Origin: an uncultured bacterium
Lineage (GTDB): Bacteria; Patescibacteriota; Minisyncoccia; Phycocordibacterales; Phycocordibacteraceae
Assembly: GCA_943914435.1 (NCBI GenBank)
Contig: CALUBY010000050.1
Location: forward strand, 1 to 5,888
Length of the DNA stretch: 5,888 nucleotides
Reading direction: 5' to 3'
This document shows, one piece after another, positions 1 through 5,877 of this stretch. The notes beneath the pieces were generated by a model, which saw only the letters and a program-made list of their open reading frames with translations, had not been told where the DNA came from and did no database searches. The translations under genes were made by a program, and so were the position numbers. Positions within the stretch are counted from its first letter, which is position 1; each line of letters opens with the position of its first letter.

Positions 1-612
1 GTATCCATCACCGCCTCCAAGAATCAAGATGTTTTTGTTTTTTGACGATAGTCGTTTCGTTATCGCCTCGTCATACAGATGGGTATCTGATTCAGATACT
101 TGGGTAATGCCATCTATAAGGAGAGTTCTGCCAAACTTTTCAAGATCAAGAACTTGAATATTCTGGAAAGGTGTTTTTATCTCAGCTAGTTTCTTTAGTA
201 CCTTTACTTCCTTTTTTGTGTCGTTTTTGTATACGGGAATAGTGATAGTCGCAAGTTCTGCGTATCCTCGGTCAACGGCATGCATGCGCTTACGGCTATG
301 CGTAAGCTTGTTCACAATGTAATCAACTGCCAAGCGAGTCCTGTCCTCATCAGAACAGCTGAATACGTCGAATGCGGCGTAGCCATACTCGGGCCACGTA
401 TGTACTGAAATGTGTGACGTAGAAAGCACAACCACTCCCGTTACTCCGTGAGGAGAAAACCTATGCATGTATACATGGAGGATTTCCATGCTGGCTGCAC
501 CCGCTGCCTCAACCATTAGCTTTTCAAGCCCTTCGGGTGAATCAATCTCGTGCGTATCGCAGCCGTACAAATCGAATACGAAATGCTTGCCTTTAATTTT
601 TTTCGTTCGCAT
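1..612 (-). CDS. speD-speE: S-adenosylmethionine decarboxylase-spermidine synthase fusion protein (partial, 3' end outside window)
   Basis: The 204 visible codons translate without a stop and hold two polyamine enzymes in one chain. Residues 1-120 are a class 1B (short, self-cleaving) AdoMet decarboxylase: GKHFVFDLYGCD near the start, then STSHISVHTWPEYGYAAFD. By alignment with the Thermotoga-type enzyme, Ser66 is the serine converted to the pyruvoyl cofactor, and His71 and Cys86 match the processing histidine and catalytic cysteine. The residue before Ser66 is Thr65, where this class usually has Glu. From about residue 147 a spermidine synthase begins: TPFQNIQVLDLEKFGRTLLIDG, QVSESDTHLYDE, and the nucleotide-binding ILILGGGDG, where the window cuts it. 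The family reaction is decarboxylation of AdoMet followed by aminopropyl transfer to putrescine, giving spermidine in the cytosol. The ATG at 612 is chosen because it is the only standard start between the in-frame TGA at 654-652 and the conserved N-terminus. No good Shine-Dalgarno is seen. SpeD-SpeE fusions are known in other bacteria; activity here is inferred. Confidence 0.9.
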   Translation of the reverse strand, partial: MRTKKIKGKHFVFDLYGCDTHEIDSPEGLEKLMVEAAGAASMEILHVYMHRFSPHGVTGVVVLSTSHISVHTWPEYGYAAFDVFSCSDEDRTRLAVDYIVNKLTHSRKRMHAVDRGYAELATITIPVYKNDTKKEVKVLKKLAEIKTPFQNIQVLDLEKFGRTLLIDGITQVSESDTHLYDEAITKRLSSKNKNILILGGGDGY

Positions 613-701
613 AGCGTTCTTCGTGTGAGGTGTTAGCAGACCCTGTTGCGTTCACAAGTATCGTAGCATCCTTTGAATGCTCAATTTCTCTAAGTAACGT
701 T
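613..701 (-). other. Putative 5' leader of the speD-speE mRNA
   Basis: If transcription starts about seven bases after the TATAAT box, the speD-speE message carries roughly 89 untranslated bases, whereas the other genes here appear to have almost none. The stretch contains a weak hairpin (AGCAT at 665-669 pairing with ATGCT at 677-681, 7-base loop), an 8-base palindrome TAACGTTA at 695-702 over the expected start site, and two tiny open frames described in the findings. I recognise no known riboswitch family in it. The rest of the intergenic region (792-829), between the lysS stop and its terminator, shows nothing further. Confidence 0.35.
660..668 (-). promoter_or_regulatory. Possible second, extended -10 promoter for speD-speE
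   Basis: The minus strand reads TGCTACGAT, an extended -10 element (TGn plus TACGAT) with the same hexamer as the box in front of lysS. It would start transcription near 653 and give a leader of about 41 bases. It overlaps one arm of the weak leader hairpin and is less convincing than the TATAAT promoter upstream. Confidence 0.2.
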
Positions 702-707
702 ATTTAA

Positions 708-735
708 ATTATAACATAGTCACGTATAATTGCAA
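708..735 (-). promoter_or_regulatory. Sigma70-type promoter for speD-speE
   Basis: On the minus strand a TTGCAA -35 box (735-730) is followed after 16 bases by a perfect TATAAT -10 box (713-708) in an AT-rich stretch. This is the closest match to the sigma70 consensus in the window. It lies just past the lysS terminator and points at speD-speE, so that gene is probably an independent transcription unit. GTTAT (699-703) and ATAAC (711-715) form a short inverted repeat across the -10 box that might be an operator, but this is weak. Confidence 0.65.
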
Positions 736-759
736 AGTTTTATATGCAGTAGAGAGTGA

Positions 760-791
760 AAGATAAGGAAAACGGCTACTTAGTGGCCGTT
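760..791 (-). terminator. Intrinsic terminator of lysS
   Basis: AACGGCTAC (771-779) and GTGGCCGTT (783-791) form a 9-bp stem, including one G-T wobble, around a TTA triloop. Read on the minus strand the hairpin is followed directly by TTTCCTTATCTTTC, a broken U-tract. It lies 39 bases after the lysS stop and before the speD-speE promoter, so it should separate the two units. There is no T-run on the plus-strand side. Confidence 0.75.
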
Positions 792-829
792 ACGTGCCTC
801 TGATGGATTACTCTGTGTCCCTGTCTCTT

Positions 830-2296
830 CTAAGACTCACGTGGACGCATCAACGGGAACAGCTGTGCCTCTCGCACATCCTTGTTTGAGAGGAAGCTGA
901 AAAGACGCTCGGATAGACCGAATCCAAAAGAAGGCGGCATGCCGTATTCAAGGGCTTCGACAAAGTCCATGTCGGCCATCTGTGCCTCATCGTCTCCTGC
1001 GTCACGAAGGGCCTGCTGCTTTTGGAAGCGCTCGAGCTGATCAATAGGATTGTTGAGCTCGGAGAATCCCTTCCCCATCTCGCTTCCGGCAAGAATAATC
1101 TGGAAACGCTCAACCACGTTCTTGTTCTTCTCGCTGCGCTTTGCAAGAGGCTCAAGATATACCGGTACACCGATAAGGAAACCTGGGCCACTCATGCCTT
1201 TACGAATTCGCTTCCACAGGAGGTCAACACCTCGTTCGATACTCATGGTCTCCATCTCCTTTTCGATACCAGCGTTCTTGAGTGCTGCTTTTACTTCCTC
1301 AAGAGTAGTGGTGAGAGGATCGATGTTGTACTCCTTTTTAAGAACATCACAGAAGTCATAAGTGATCCACTCTGCACCAAGATCTACCTGGTGCTCACCT
1401 ATCGTGAACTCAAGCGTGCCAAATGTTTCTTTGGCGACGTGTCGATACATATCGGTAACCATGAGCATGCCCTGCTCGTAGTCTGAGTATGCCTGATAGA
1501 ACTCAAGCTGGGTGTAGTCCTGCAAATGCTCGCGAGACATGCCTTCGTTACGGAAAATACGGCCTATTTCAAAGGTTTTTGGCAGTCCTCCCACGAGCAA
1601 CTGCTTCTGCCAGAGCTCCCCTGCAGAGATGCGCAGGAACACGTCCATATCGAGTGCGTTGTGGTGCGTGATGAAAGGACGAGCGTCAGCGCCTCCGGTG
1701 GTGTTTTCAAGTACGGGTGTTTCTACTTCTATAAACTCACGAGCAAGGAGATAGCTACGAAGCGAGTTCCAGAAAAGCGAACGATGTTTCGCATTCTCTA
1801 CGACCTCTTTATCGAGCAGCATGTCGAGATAGCGTTTACGGAAACGCTCATCCTCATCAGCAAGGCCATACCACTCGTCAGGAATAGGACGGAGGGTTTT
1901 TGTGAGAATCTGCCACTCGGACACCAGAAGACTTTCCTGTCCGCTCTTGGTGCGCATAGGAGTGCCTGCTGCCTGTATAAAATCTCCGGTGTCGATGGTA
2001 TCGATAAACTGCTGGAACACGCCTTCCTCAAGCTCATCTTTCTTGAAGAAGAGCTGCATGCGCCCGGTGCCGTCCTCAATATCAACGAAGGAGGATCCGC
2101 CATGAGTGCGCATAGCGCGAACACGCCCGGCAACGGTAAGGCGTGCGCCCTCACCTTCAAGTACATTGAATCCGCCGAGCACCTGACCTATCTCGTGGGT
2201 TCGGTTGGTGCGATTTGGAAACGGATTGCTCCCCGCTTCCTCGAGGAGGTTCATTTTGCGCAGTCGCTCTGCGCGTATTTCATCTAAGGCTGACAT
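830..2296 (-). CDS. lysS: Lysyl-tRNA synthetase, class II
   Basis: This 488-residue enzyme charges tRNA-Lys with lysine in the cytosol. An N-terminal helix precedes an OB-fold anticodon-binding domain (about 53-132), followed by the class II catalytic core: RFRKRYLDML (151-160), motif 1 around REFIEVETPVLE (186-197), TGGADARPFITHHNALDMD (200-218), and motif 2 FEIGRIFRNEGMSREHLQDY (242-261). Conserved GSEMGKGFSELNNP follows at 404-417, and motif 3 falls in PPSFGFGLSERLFSF (454-468). Length and order fit bacterial LysRS. Motif 2 has HLQDYT where most LysRS have HNPEFT, and motif 3 reads FGFGLSERL instead of the usual GxGIDRL and appears one residue shorter. The motif-3 arginine (Arg464) is kept, so the enzyme is probably active but from a divergent branch. 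The ATG at 2296 lies 28 bases after the ABC transporter stop, has no Shine-Dalgarno, and is preceded by an extended -10 box. Misassignment to AspRS or AsnRS is unlikely given the ARPFITHHN and FRNEG signatures. Confidence 0.96.
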   Translation of the reverse strand: MSALDEIRAERLRKMNLLEEAGSNPFPNRTNRTHEIGQVLGGFNVLEGEGARLTVAGRVRAMRTHGGSSFVDIEDGTGRMQLFFKKDELEEGVFQQFIDTIDTGDFIQAAGTPMRTKSGQESLLVSEWQILTKTLRPIPDEWYGLADEDERFRKRYLDMLLDKEVVENAKHRSLFWNSLRSYLLAREFIEVETPVLENTTGGADARPFITHHNALDMDVFLRISAGELWQKQLLVGGLPKTFEIGRIFRNEGMSREHLQDYTQLEFYQAYSDYEQGMLMVTDMYRHVAKETFGTLEFTIGEHQVDLGAEWITYDFCDVLKKEYNIDPLTTTLEEVKAALKNAGIEKEMETMSIERGVDLLWKRIRKGMSGPGFLIGVPVYLEPLAKRSEKNKNVVERFQIILAGSEMGKGFSELNNPIDQLERFQKQQALRDAGDDEAQMADMDFVEALEYGMPPSFGFGLSERLFSFLSNKDVREAQLFPLMRPRES

Positions 2297-2305
2297 GGTC
2301 TAGAT

Positions 2306-2314
2306 ATCGTATCA
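2306..2314 (-). promoter_or_regulatory. Extended -10 promoter of lysS, probable leaderless start
   Basis: The minus strand has TGATACGAT (2314-2306), a TGn-extended -10 box, nine bases before the lysS ATG. A start site six to seven bases after the hexamer would leave a leader of only two or three bases. No clear -35 box is seen, which extended -10 promoters can do without. No terminator separates it from the ABC gene, so read-through could also supply lysS. Confidence 0.45.
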
Positions 2315-2324
2315 CGCTCGTTGT

Positions 2325-4130
2325 CTAGGAAAGAGCGTCTGAGCGGTCATTGAGGAATCCTCCTGCCTGGATACTCCAGAGTTTCTGGTACAGGCCTCCG
2401 GTATGGGTGACGAGCTCGTCGTGAGTGCCTTCAGCGGCAATCCTTCCGTCTTCAATAACCACAATGCGATCCATGGTCATGATGGTCGAAAGACGGTGGG
2501 CAATAACAATAACGGTCTTCCCTTCCATGAGAATCCTGAGCGCATCTTGGATGAGTGCTTCTGATTCTGAGTCGAGTGCAGATGTCGCCTCGTCGAGAAT
2601 AAGTATCGGAGCGTTTTTAAGAATGGCACGCGCGATAGCAACACGCTGACGCTCACCTCCTGACAGCTTCACGCCGCGTTCGCCAACATGAGTGTCATAG
2701 CCTTCCGGAAGACCTGCAATAAATTCATGGCAGTGCGCTTTCTTGGCAGCCTCAATAACTTCTTCATCGGTAGCATCAGGTCGTCCGTAGCGAATATTGT
2801 CGCTTAAGGAGCGGTGGAAGAGGATTGGTTCCTGGGGTACAAACGAAATTGCTGCACGGAGACTGTCCTGGGTTACCTGCCCTATGTCTTGCCCGTCTAT
2901 TCGAATGGAACCTGAGGTTACGTCGTACATGCGCAGTACGAGTTTTGTAACCGTAGACTTCCCGGCTCCTGAGGGGCCCACAAGGGCGACCTTTTGTCCT
3001 TGCGGGATAGTGAGATTGAAATCTCGAAGAATGACACGGTCCTCGCTAAAGCCAAATGCCACATTGTGCAGCGCTATCTCACCCTTCTGTACAACAAGAG
3101 GCTTTGCATCTGGAACATCTTTAATTGAATGCGGTGTTTCAAATATTTCAATCATCTCGTTTGCGTCAGCAAAAGCACTAAAGAGGCGACGCATGCTGTT
3201 TCCGATACCCCAGACACGATCAATGAGGGCGAGTATGTAGACCTGTATGAGCACAAAGTCTCCAATGGTGAGAAGACCCTGCTGCCACAGAAGCACGGCA
3301 CCCACAAGAATTGCTATCTCAATAGCGATAGCCAAAAGACCCTGAACGGCCATAATCCAAGCGTCGGCCGTCCATGAGCGCATGGTTGCGCGGTACCACT
3401 TTTGGAGAGAAGTGCCGAGGATAGCACGCTCGTGGGTATTTGCCGCAAAGAGACTAACCGTTGACTGGTTACTTACTGAATCTGAAAGCACGCCCGTAAC
3501 AGCACTTTCTTCTAGAGACCGAGCAACACGAAGCGGCTGACGCCATCGTGTCATCATCACCTGCAGCCACACAAATAGGACCGTCCAGACAAGGAGACCG
3601 AGACCAAGGTATACATTGCGCTGTATCAAAACGAAAATCACACCAATCGCAAATACGGCCGTTGAGAAGAATCCAAAGGTACATATATCGATAACGGTTT
3701 CAAATGACTGCGCATAGCGACTCACGCGTCGCTGAAGCGTGCCGGCAAAGTTCTTGGTGAAGAAATCGTGGGAGTGCGTAATGAGATGCGCAAAGGCAGC
3801 GTTGTAGAGATCAACCATTACGCGCGCCTCAAGATTCATGATGGAAAGCATTTGTATGCGTCGACCAATCCAACCGCAGAACACGATGCCCGTGTAGGAA
3901 GCGAGCACAAGGAATAGTGCGGTGAGAGCGGTATCAGACGTGTCTCCGGTAGCGATGCGGTCAATGAACTGCTTTATAAAAAGCGGCGAAACAACCCCTG
4001 CTATTTCTATGATGAGGCTGCCGACAAAGACTAATCCGAAAAGAAGCGGGTACTTTAGTGCCGCTGCGACGTAGTTGCGAATGACGCCCATCGTGCGCTT
4101 GGGTTTTTTTGCTTTTGGAGAGGAAACCAT
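2325..4130 (-). CDS. ABC exporter half-transporter (MsbA/ABCB-like), fused membrane and ATPase domains
   Basis: This 601-residue protein has a lysine-rich N-terminal tail (MVSSPKAKKPKRT), a six-helix type IV exporter membrane domain (helices near 27-50, 68-88, 147-170, 173-192, 258-282 and 289-309) and a C-terminal ATPase domain from about 350. All ATPase motifs are intact: A-loop aromatic Phe361, Walker A GPSGAGKST (385-393), Q-loop Gln433 in VPQEP, X-loop GERG (483-486), signature LSGGERQ (489-495), Walker B ILILDE (509-514), D-loop SALD (517-520) and H-loop His545. Such proteins work as homodimers, or as heterodimers with a second half-transporter, and export lipids, drugs or peptides with ATP. 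The substrate cannot be read from the sequence. No partner half-transporter and no peptidase domain (as in bacteriocin exporters) is present, and with both catalytic motifs intact a homodimer is likelier. It follows a small membrane protein by 37 bases, a possible but unproven functional link. The ATG at 4130 is favoured by the -10 box ten bases upstream. Confidence 0.93.
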   Translation of the reverse strand: MVSSPKAKKPKRTMGVIRNYVAAALKYPLLFGLVFVGSLIIEIAGVVSPLFIKQFIDRIATGDTSDTALTALFLVLASYTGIVFCGWIGRRIQMLSIMNLEARVMVDLYNAAFAHLITHSHDFFTKNFAGTLQRRVSRYAQSFETVIDICTFGFFSTAVFAIGVIFVLIQRNVYLGLGLLVWTVLFVWLQVMMTRWRQPLRVARSLEESAVTGVLSDSVSNQSTVSLFAANTHERAILGTSLQKWYRATMRSWTADAWIMAVQGLLAIAIEIAILVGAVLLWQQGLLTIGDFVLIQVYILALIDRVWGIGNSMRRLFSAFADANEMIEIFETPHSIKDVPDAKPLVVQKGEIALHNVAFGFSEDRVILRDFNLTIPQGQKVALVGPSGAGKSTVTKLVLRMYDVTSGSIRIDGQDIGQVTQDSLRAAISFVPQEPILFHRSLSDNIRYGRPDATDEEVIEAAKKAHCHEFIAGLPEGYDTHVGERGVKLSGGERQRVAIARAILKNAPILILDEATSALDSESEALIQDALRILMEGKTVIVIAHRLSTIMTMDRIVVIEDGRIAAEGTHDELVTHTGGLYQKLWSIQAGGFLNDRSDALS

Positions 4131-4140
4131 AGAGCTCGTG

Positions 4141-4149
4141 ATTATACCA
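4141..4149 (-). promoter_or_regulatory. Extended -10 promoter of the ABC transporter, probable leaderless start
   Basis: The minus strand reads TGGTATAAT (4149-4141): a perfect -10 hexamer with the TGn extension, ten bases before the ATG at 4130. The expected start site leaves a leader of about three or four bases. No -35 box stands out and the ten-base gap CACGAGCTCT holds no Shine-Dalgarno sequence. The box lies in the 37-base gap after the upstream membrane protein gene. Confidence 0.6.
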
Positions 4150-4167
4150 CGAACTTCATGGACGCGC

Positions 4168-4674
4168 TTATCGAGCAGTCAGGTAGACTCCAATCAACGG
4201 TGCTACAAACCACCAGAAGAAGTACTTGTCAGGGGCAAAAAGAAGGTCAAGCGAAGGAGTAAGAGGTATTACGGCCCCAATGTTTAGGATGTGGTAGCCA
4301 AGAGCGAGCACAAAGCCGCCGGTTACAAGCGTGAGTGCGGCCAGAGTGAGCGGATTAATGCGCATAGCCCCGGATGAGGAGACACGGCGCAAGAGTATGT
4401 ATGGAAAGAAGGTAAAGGCCGCGAAGAGTGCAATGCCTGCGACTGCGCGCACCAGCGGCGTCTCCCCTACGATAATAAGTTCCTTGTAAGGGAAAACGGT
4501 GAACAGGGCGAATCCAACATAGAGCGCGAGGATGAGAGAAATGAATAGCGAACGCCCTGCTCGCAGCGCAAAGAAAAAGAGTGCTGCTGCAATAACAAGA
4601 AGCACCAAGAAATTACCGACAAATGTCGCCATGTCTGCAAATCCGCCGCTCGCAAACGTAGTGAGTGAATCCAT
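4168..4674 (-). CDS. Small multi-pass membrane protein of unknown function
   Basis: I do not recognise a characterised family. The 168 residues are mostly hydrophobic, with likely membrane segments near 18-37, 42-62, 72-95, 108-131 and a shorter aromatic one at 149-166. There is no cleavable signal peptide. Recognisable landmarks are LYVGFALFTVFPY at the end of helix 2, a basic loop (LLRRVSSSGAMRINP, 94-108) that probably faces the cytoplasm, and a C-terminal LLFAPDKYFFWWFVAPL. No catalytic motif, metal site or transporter signature is visible. From memory, similar small proteins with an FFWWF-type C-terminus occur as hypothetical proteins in Parcubacteria, but I cannot verify this. It sits between dnaJ, from which a strong terminator separates it, and an ABC exporter 37 bases downstream, with no terminator between. 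Co-transcription with the exporter is possible. The ATG at 4674 is supported by a TATACT box six bases upstream. Confidence 0.8.
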   Translation of the reverse strand: MDSLTTFASGGFADMATFVGNFLVLLVIAAALFFFALRAGRSLFISLILALYVGFALFTVFPYKELIIVGETPLVRAVAGIALFAAFTFFPYILLRRVSSSGAMRINPLTLAALTLVTGGFVLALGYHILNIGAVIPLTPSLDLLFAPDKYFFWWFVAPLIGVYLTAR

Positions 4675-4680
4675 TTTTCA

Positions 4681-4686
4681 AGTATA
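4681..4686 (-). promoter_or_regulatory. -10 box of the membrane protein gene, probable leaderless start
   Basis: TATACT on the minus strand (4686-4681) lies six bases before the ATG at 4674, with TGAAAA between. Transcription would begin at or within a base of the start codon. No good -35 match is seen 16-18 bases upstream and there is no Shine-Dalgarno sequence. The box lies in the 50 bases between the dnaJ terminator hairpin and the start codon. Confidence 0.5.
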
Positions 4687-4724
4687 GCGTGATGAGGTGC
4701 GGAAGATATGTCGTCATCCCCACA

Positions 4725-4761
4725 AACAACACGCCCCTGGAAACTCCAGGGGCGTGTTGTT
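4725..4761 (-). terminator. Strong terminator hairpin after dnaJ
   Basis: A 16-bp stem without mismatch (4725-4740 with 4746-4761, containing CGCCCCTGG and CCAGGGGCG) closes a 5-base loop. It begins three bases after the dnaJ stop codon. On the minus strand, the direction of dnaJ, the 3' side ends in GTTGTTTGTGGGG, a poor U-tract partly inside the stem. The cleaner T-run (CTTTT, 4762-4766) lies on the plus-strand side. It could work in both directions, but no plus-strand gene is seen to need it. It may also protect the dnaJ 3' end. Confidence 0.75.
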
Positions 4762-4764
4762 CTT

Positions 4765-5841
4765 TTAGAGGCCTTCGGCCTTCAGCTCTTCAATCGCTTT
4801 CTTTGCCTTGCCTGATAGTTTCTTTGGCATGGTGGCAACGAGGCGAATAAGGAGGTCACCTGTGCTCCCATCAATCGAGACTCCCTTTCCTTTTAGACGA
4901 AGCGTTTGCTGTGCGTCAGTCATCGCAGGAATCGTTACCTCAAGTTTCTTGTCCTCAATGGTCTCAATAGTTGCGGTCGTGCCCAGAAGTGCATCAGTGA
5001 GCTTCATAGGCATATGCATCACAAGATTCATACCCTCCTTCTTGAATACGGGGTGCGGCTTCACGTGGACCTTTATGTAGAGGTCACCCGACACACCGTT
5101 CTTTACGGCCTCACCTTGGCCCGGCATACGCATCATTTCGCCCCCATCAATGCCTTTTGGAATCTGAATCTTAATCTCCTCTTCCTTGCGCATGACGCCG
5201 TTGCCTGAACACGTCGCGCACTTCTCTTTAGGAATTTTGCCCGAGCCTTCGCAGGTAGGACAGGTGCGGACGCTTGTGAACGCACCGAGCGGTGAATTCC
5301 GTGTCTCATGCATTCTTCCCGCGCCGTTACAGGTCTTGCAGGTATCCATGCTGGTCCCTGGCTTTGCGCCCGAGCCCTCACAGGTATCACAGGTTCCAAT
5401 CTTTGTTATGAGTACTGAACGCGTACCCCCAAGAATGGATTCTTTAAACGAGACTTCAATGTCGATGGAAATGTCCCGGCCACGCTTTGTCTGACTGCGT
5501 CCGCGTCCTCCGCCAAAGATATCTCCAAATCCTTCAAATAGGTCGTTAAGATCGAACTCCACGCCACCATTCCCAAATCCTGAGAACTGAGACGGATCGA
5601 ACCCACCGAAGCCGCCGGCTCCTTGGCCTCCCCCATTGAACGTCTGACCATAGGAGTCATACTCCCGACGCTTTTTCTCGTCCGAGAGAGTGCTATATGC
5701 TTCCGTGATTTCTTTAAACTTCGCTTCGTCGCCGCCTTTGTCAGGATGGTGCTTTTGCGCAAGGGTACGAAATGCCTTTTTGACCTCGTCCTTTGTGGCC
5801 TTTTTGTCTACGCCGAGTATGTCGTAATAATTCTTAGCCAT
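4765..5841 (-). CDS. dnaJ: Chaperone protein DnaJ (class A Hsp40)
   Basis: This 358-residue co-chaperone delivers unfolded proteins to DnaK and stimulates its ATPase in the cytoplasm. The J-domain (1-65) starts AKNYYDILGV and carries the essential HPD at 32-34 within KHHPDKGGDEAKFKEI. The loop after HPD is shorter than the usual bacterial form. A Gly/Phe-rich linker spans about 65-113. The zinc-binding domain has four complete CxxCxGxG-type repeats: CDTCEGSG (151), CKTCNGAG (168), CPTCEGSG (194) and CATCSGNG (208). Two beta-rich substrate-binding domains follow (about 222-340), including GDLYIKVHVKPHPVFKKEG and the LRLKGKGV segment, then a charged C-terminal helix. All key residues are present, and the length is slightly below the E. 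coli protein (376). DnaK and GrpE are not in the window, so the usual dnaK-dnaJ linkage cannot be tested. No CIRCE-type inverted repeat is visible in the 47 upstream bases. The start is fixed by the canonical MAKNYY N-terminus and the promoter just before it. Confidence 0.98.
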   Translation of the reverse strand: MAKNYYDILGVDKKATKDEVKKAFRTLAQKHHPDKGGDEAKFKEITEAYSTLSDEKKRREYDSYGQTFNGGGQGAGGFGGFDPSQFSGFGNGGVEFDLNDLFEGFGDIFGGGRGRSQTKRGRDISIDIEVSFKESILGGTRSVLITKIGTCDTCEGSGAKPGTSMDTCKTCNGAGRMHETRNSPLGAFTSVRTCPTCEGSGKIPKEKCATCSGNGVMRKEEEIKIQIPKGIDGGEMMRMPGQGEAVKNGVSGDLYIKVHVKPHPVFKKEGMNLVMHMPMKLTDALLGTTATIETIEDKKLEVTIPAMTDAQQTLRLKGKGVSIDGSTGDLLIRLVATMPKKLSGKAKKAIEELKAEGL

Positions 5842-5849
5842 ATGCTTCC

Positions 5850-5877
5850 ACTATACCGCGTCGGGTTTGTCCGGCAA
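5850..5877 (-). promoter_or_regulatory. Promoter of dnaJ, probable leaderless start
   Basis: On the minus strand TTGCCG (5877-5872) is followed after 16 bases by TATAGT (5855-5850), each a fair match to the -35 and -10 consensus. The -10 box ends eight bases before the dnaJ ATG, so the leader would be only one or two bases. GGAAG in the gap lies just three bases from the ATG, too close to act as a normal Shine-Dalgarno sequence. Confidence 0.6.

Noticed and set aside
1022..1486. A 154-codon plus-strand open frame antisense to lysS
   Set aside because: It lies fully within lysS, and its residues are the antisense reading of conserved LysRS motifs, with no independent support.
1526..2287. A 253-codon open frame on the plus strand, antisense to lysS
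   Set aside because: It lies entirely inside the well-supported lysS gene. Its translation has no recognisable domain and it has no separate start signal, so it is a by-product of lysS codon use.
2314..2338. Inverted repeat ACGCTC/GAGCGT spanning the ABC transporter stop, considered as a terminator
   Set aside because: The stem is only 6 bp with a 13-base loop and no U-tract follows on the minus strand. It is more likely chance, so read-through into lysS remains possible.
2797..3240. A 147-codon plus-strand frame antisense to the ABC ATPase domain
   Set aside because: It overlaps Walker A and the Q-loop of an intact ABC gene, and the translated sequence resembles no known protein.
4769..4781. 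AGGCC-TTC-GGCCT hairpin at the very end of dnaJ
   Set aside because: It lies within the last codons of dnaJ and is much weaker than the 16-bp hairpin just downstream, so it was not called as a separate terminator.
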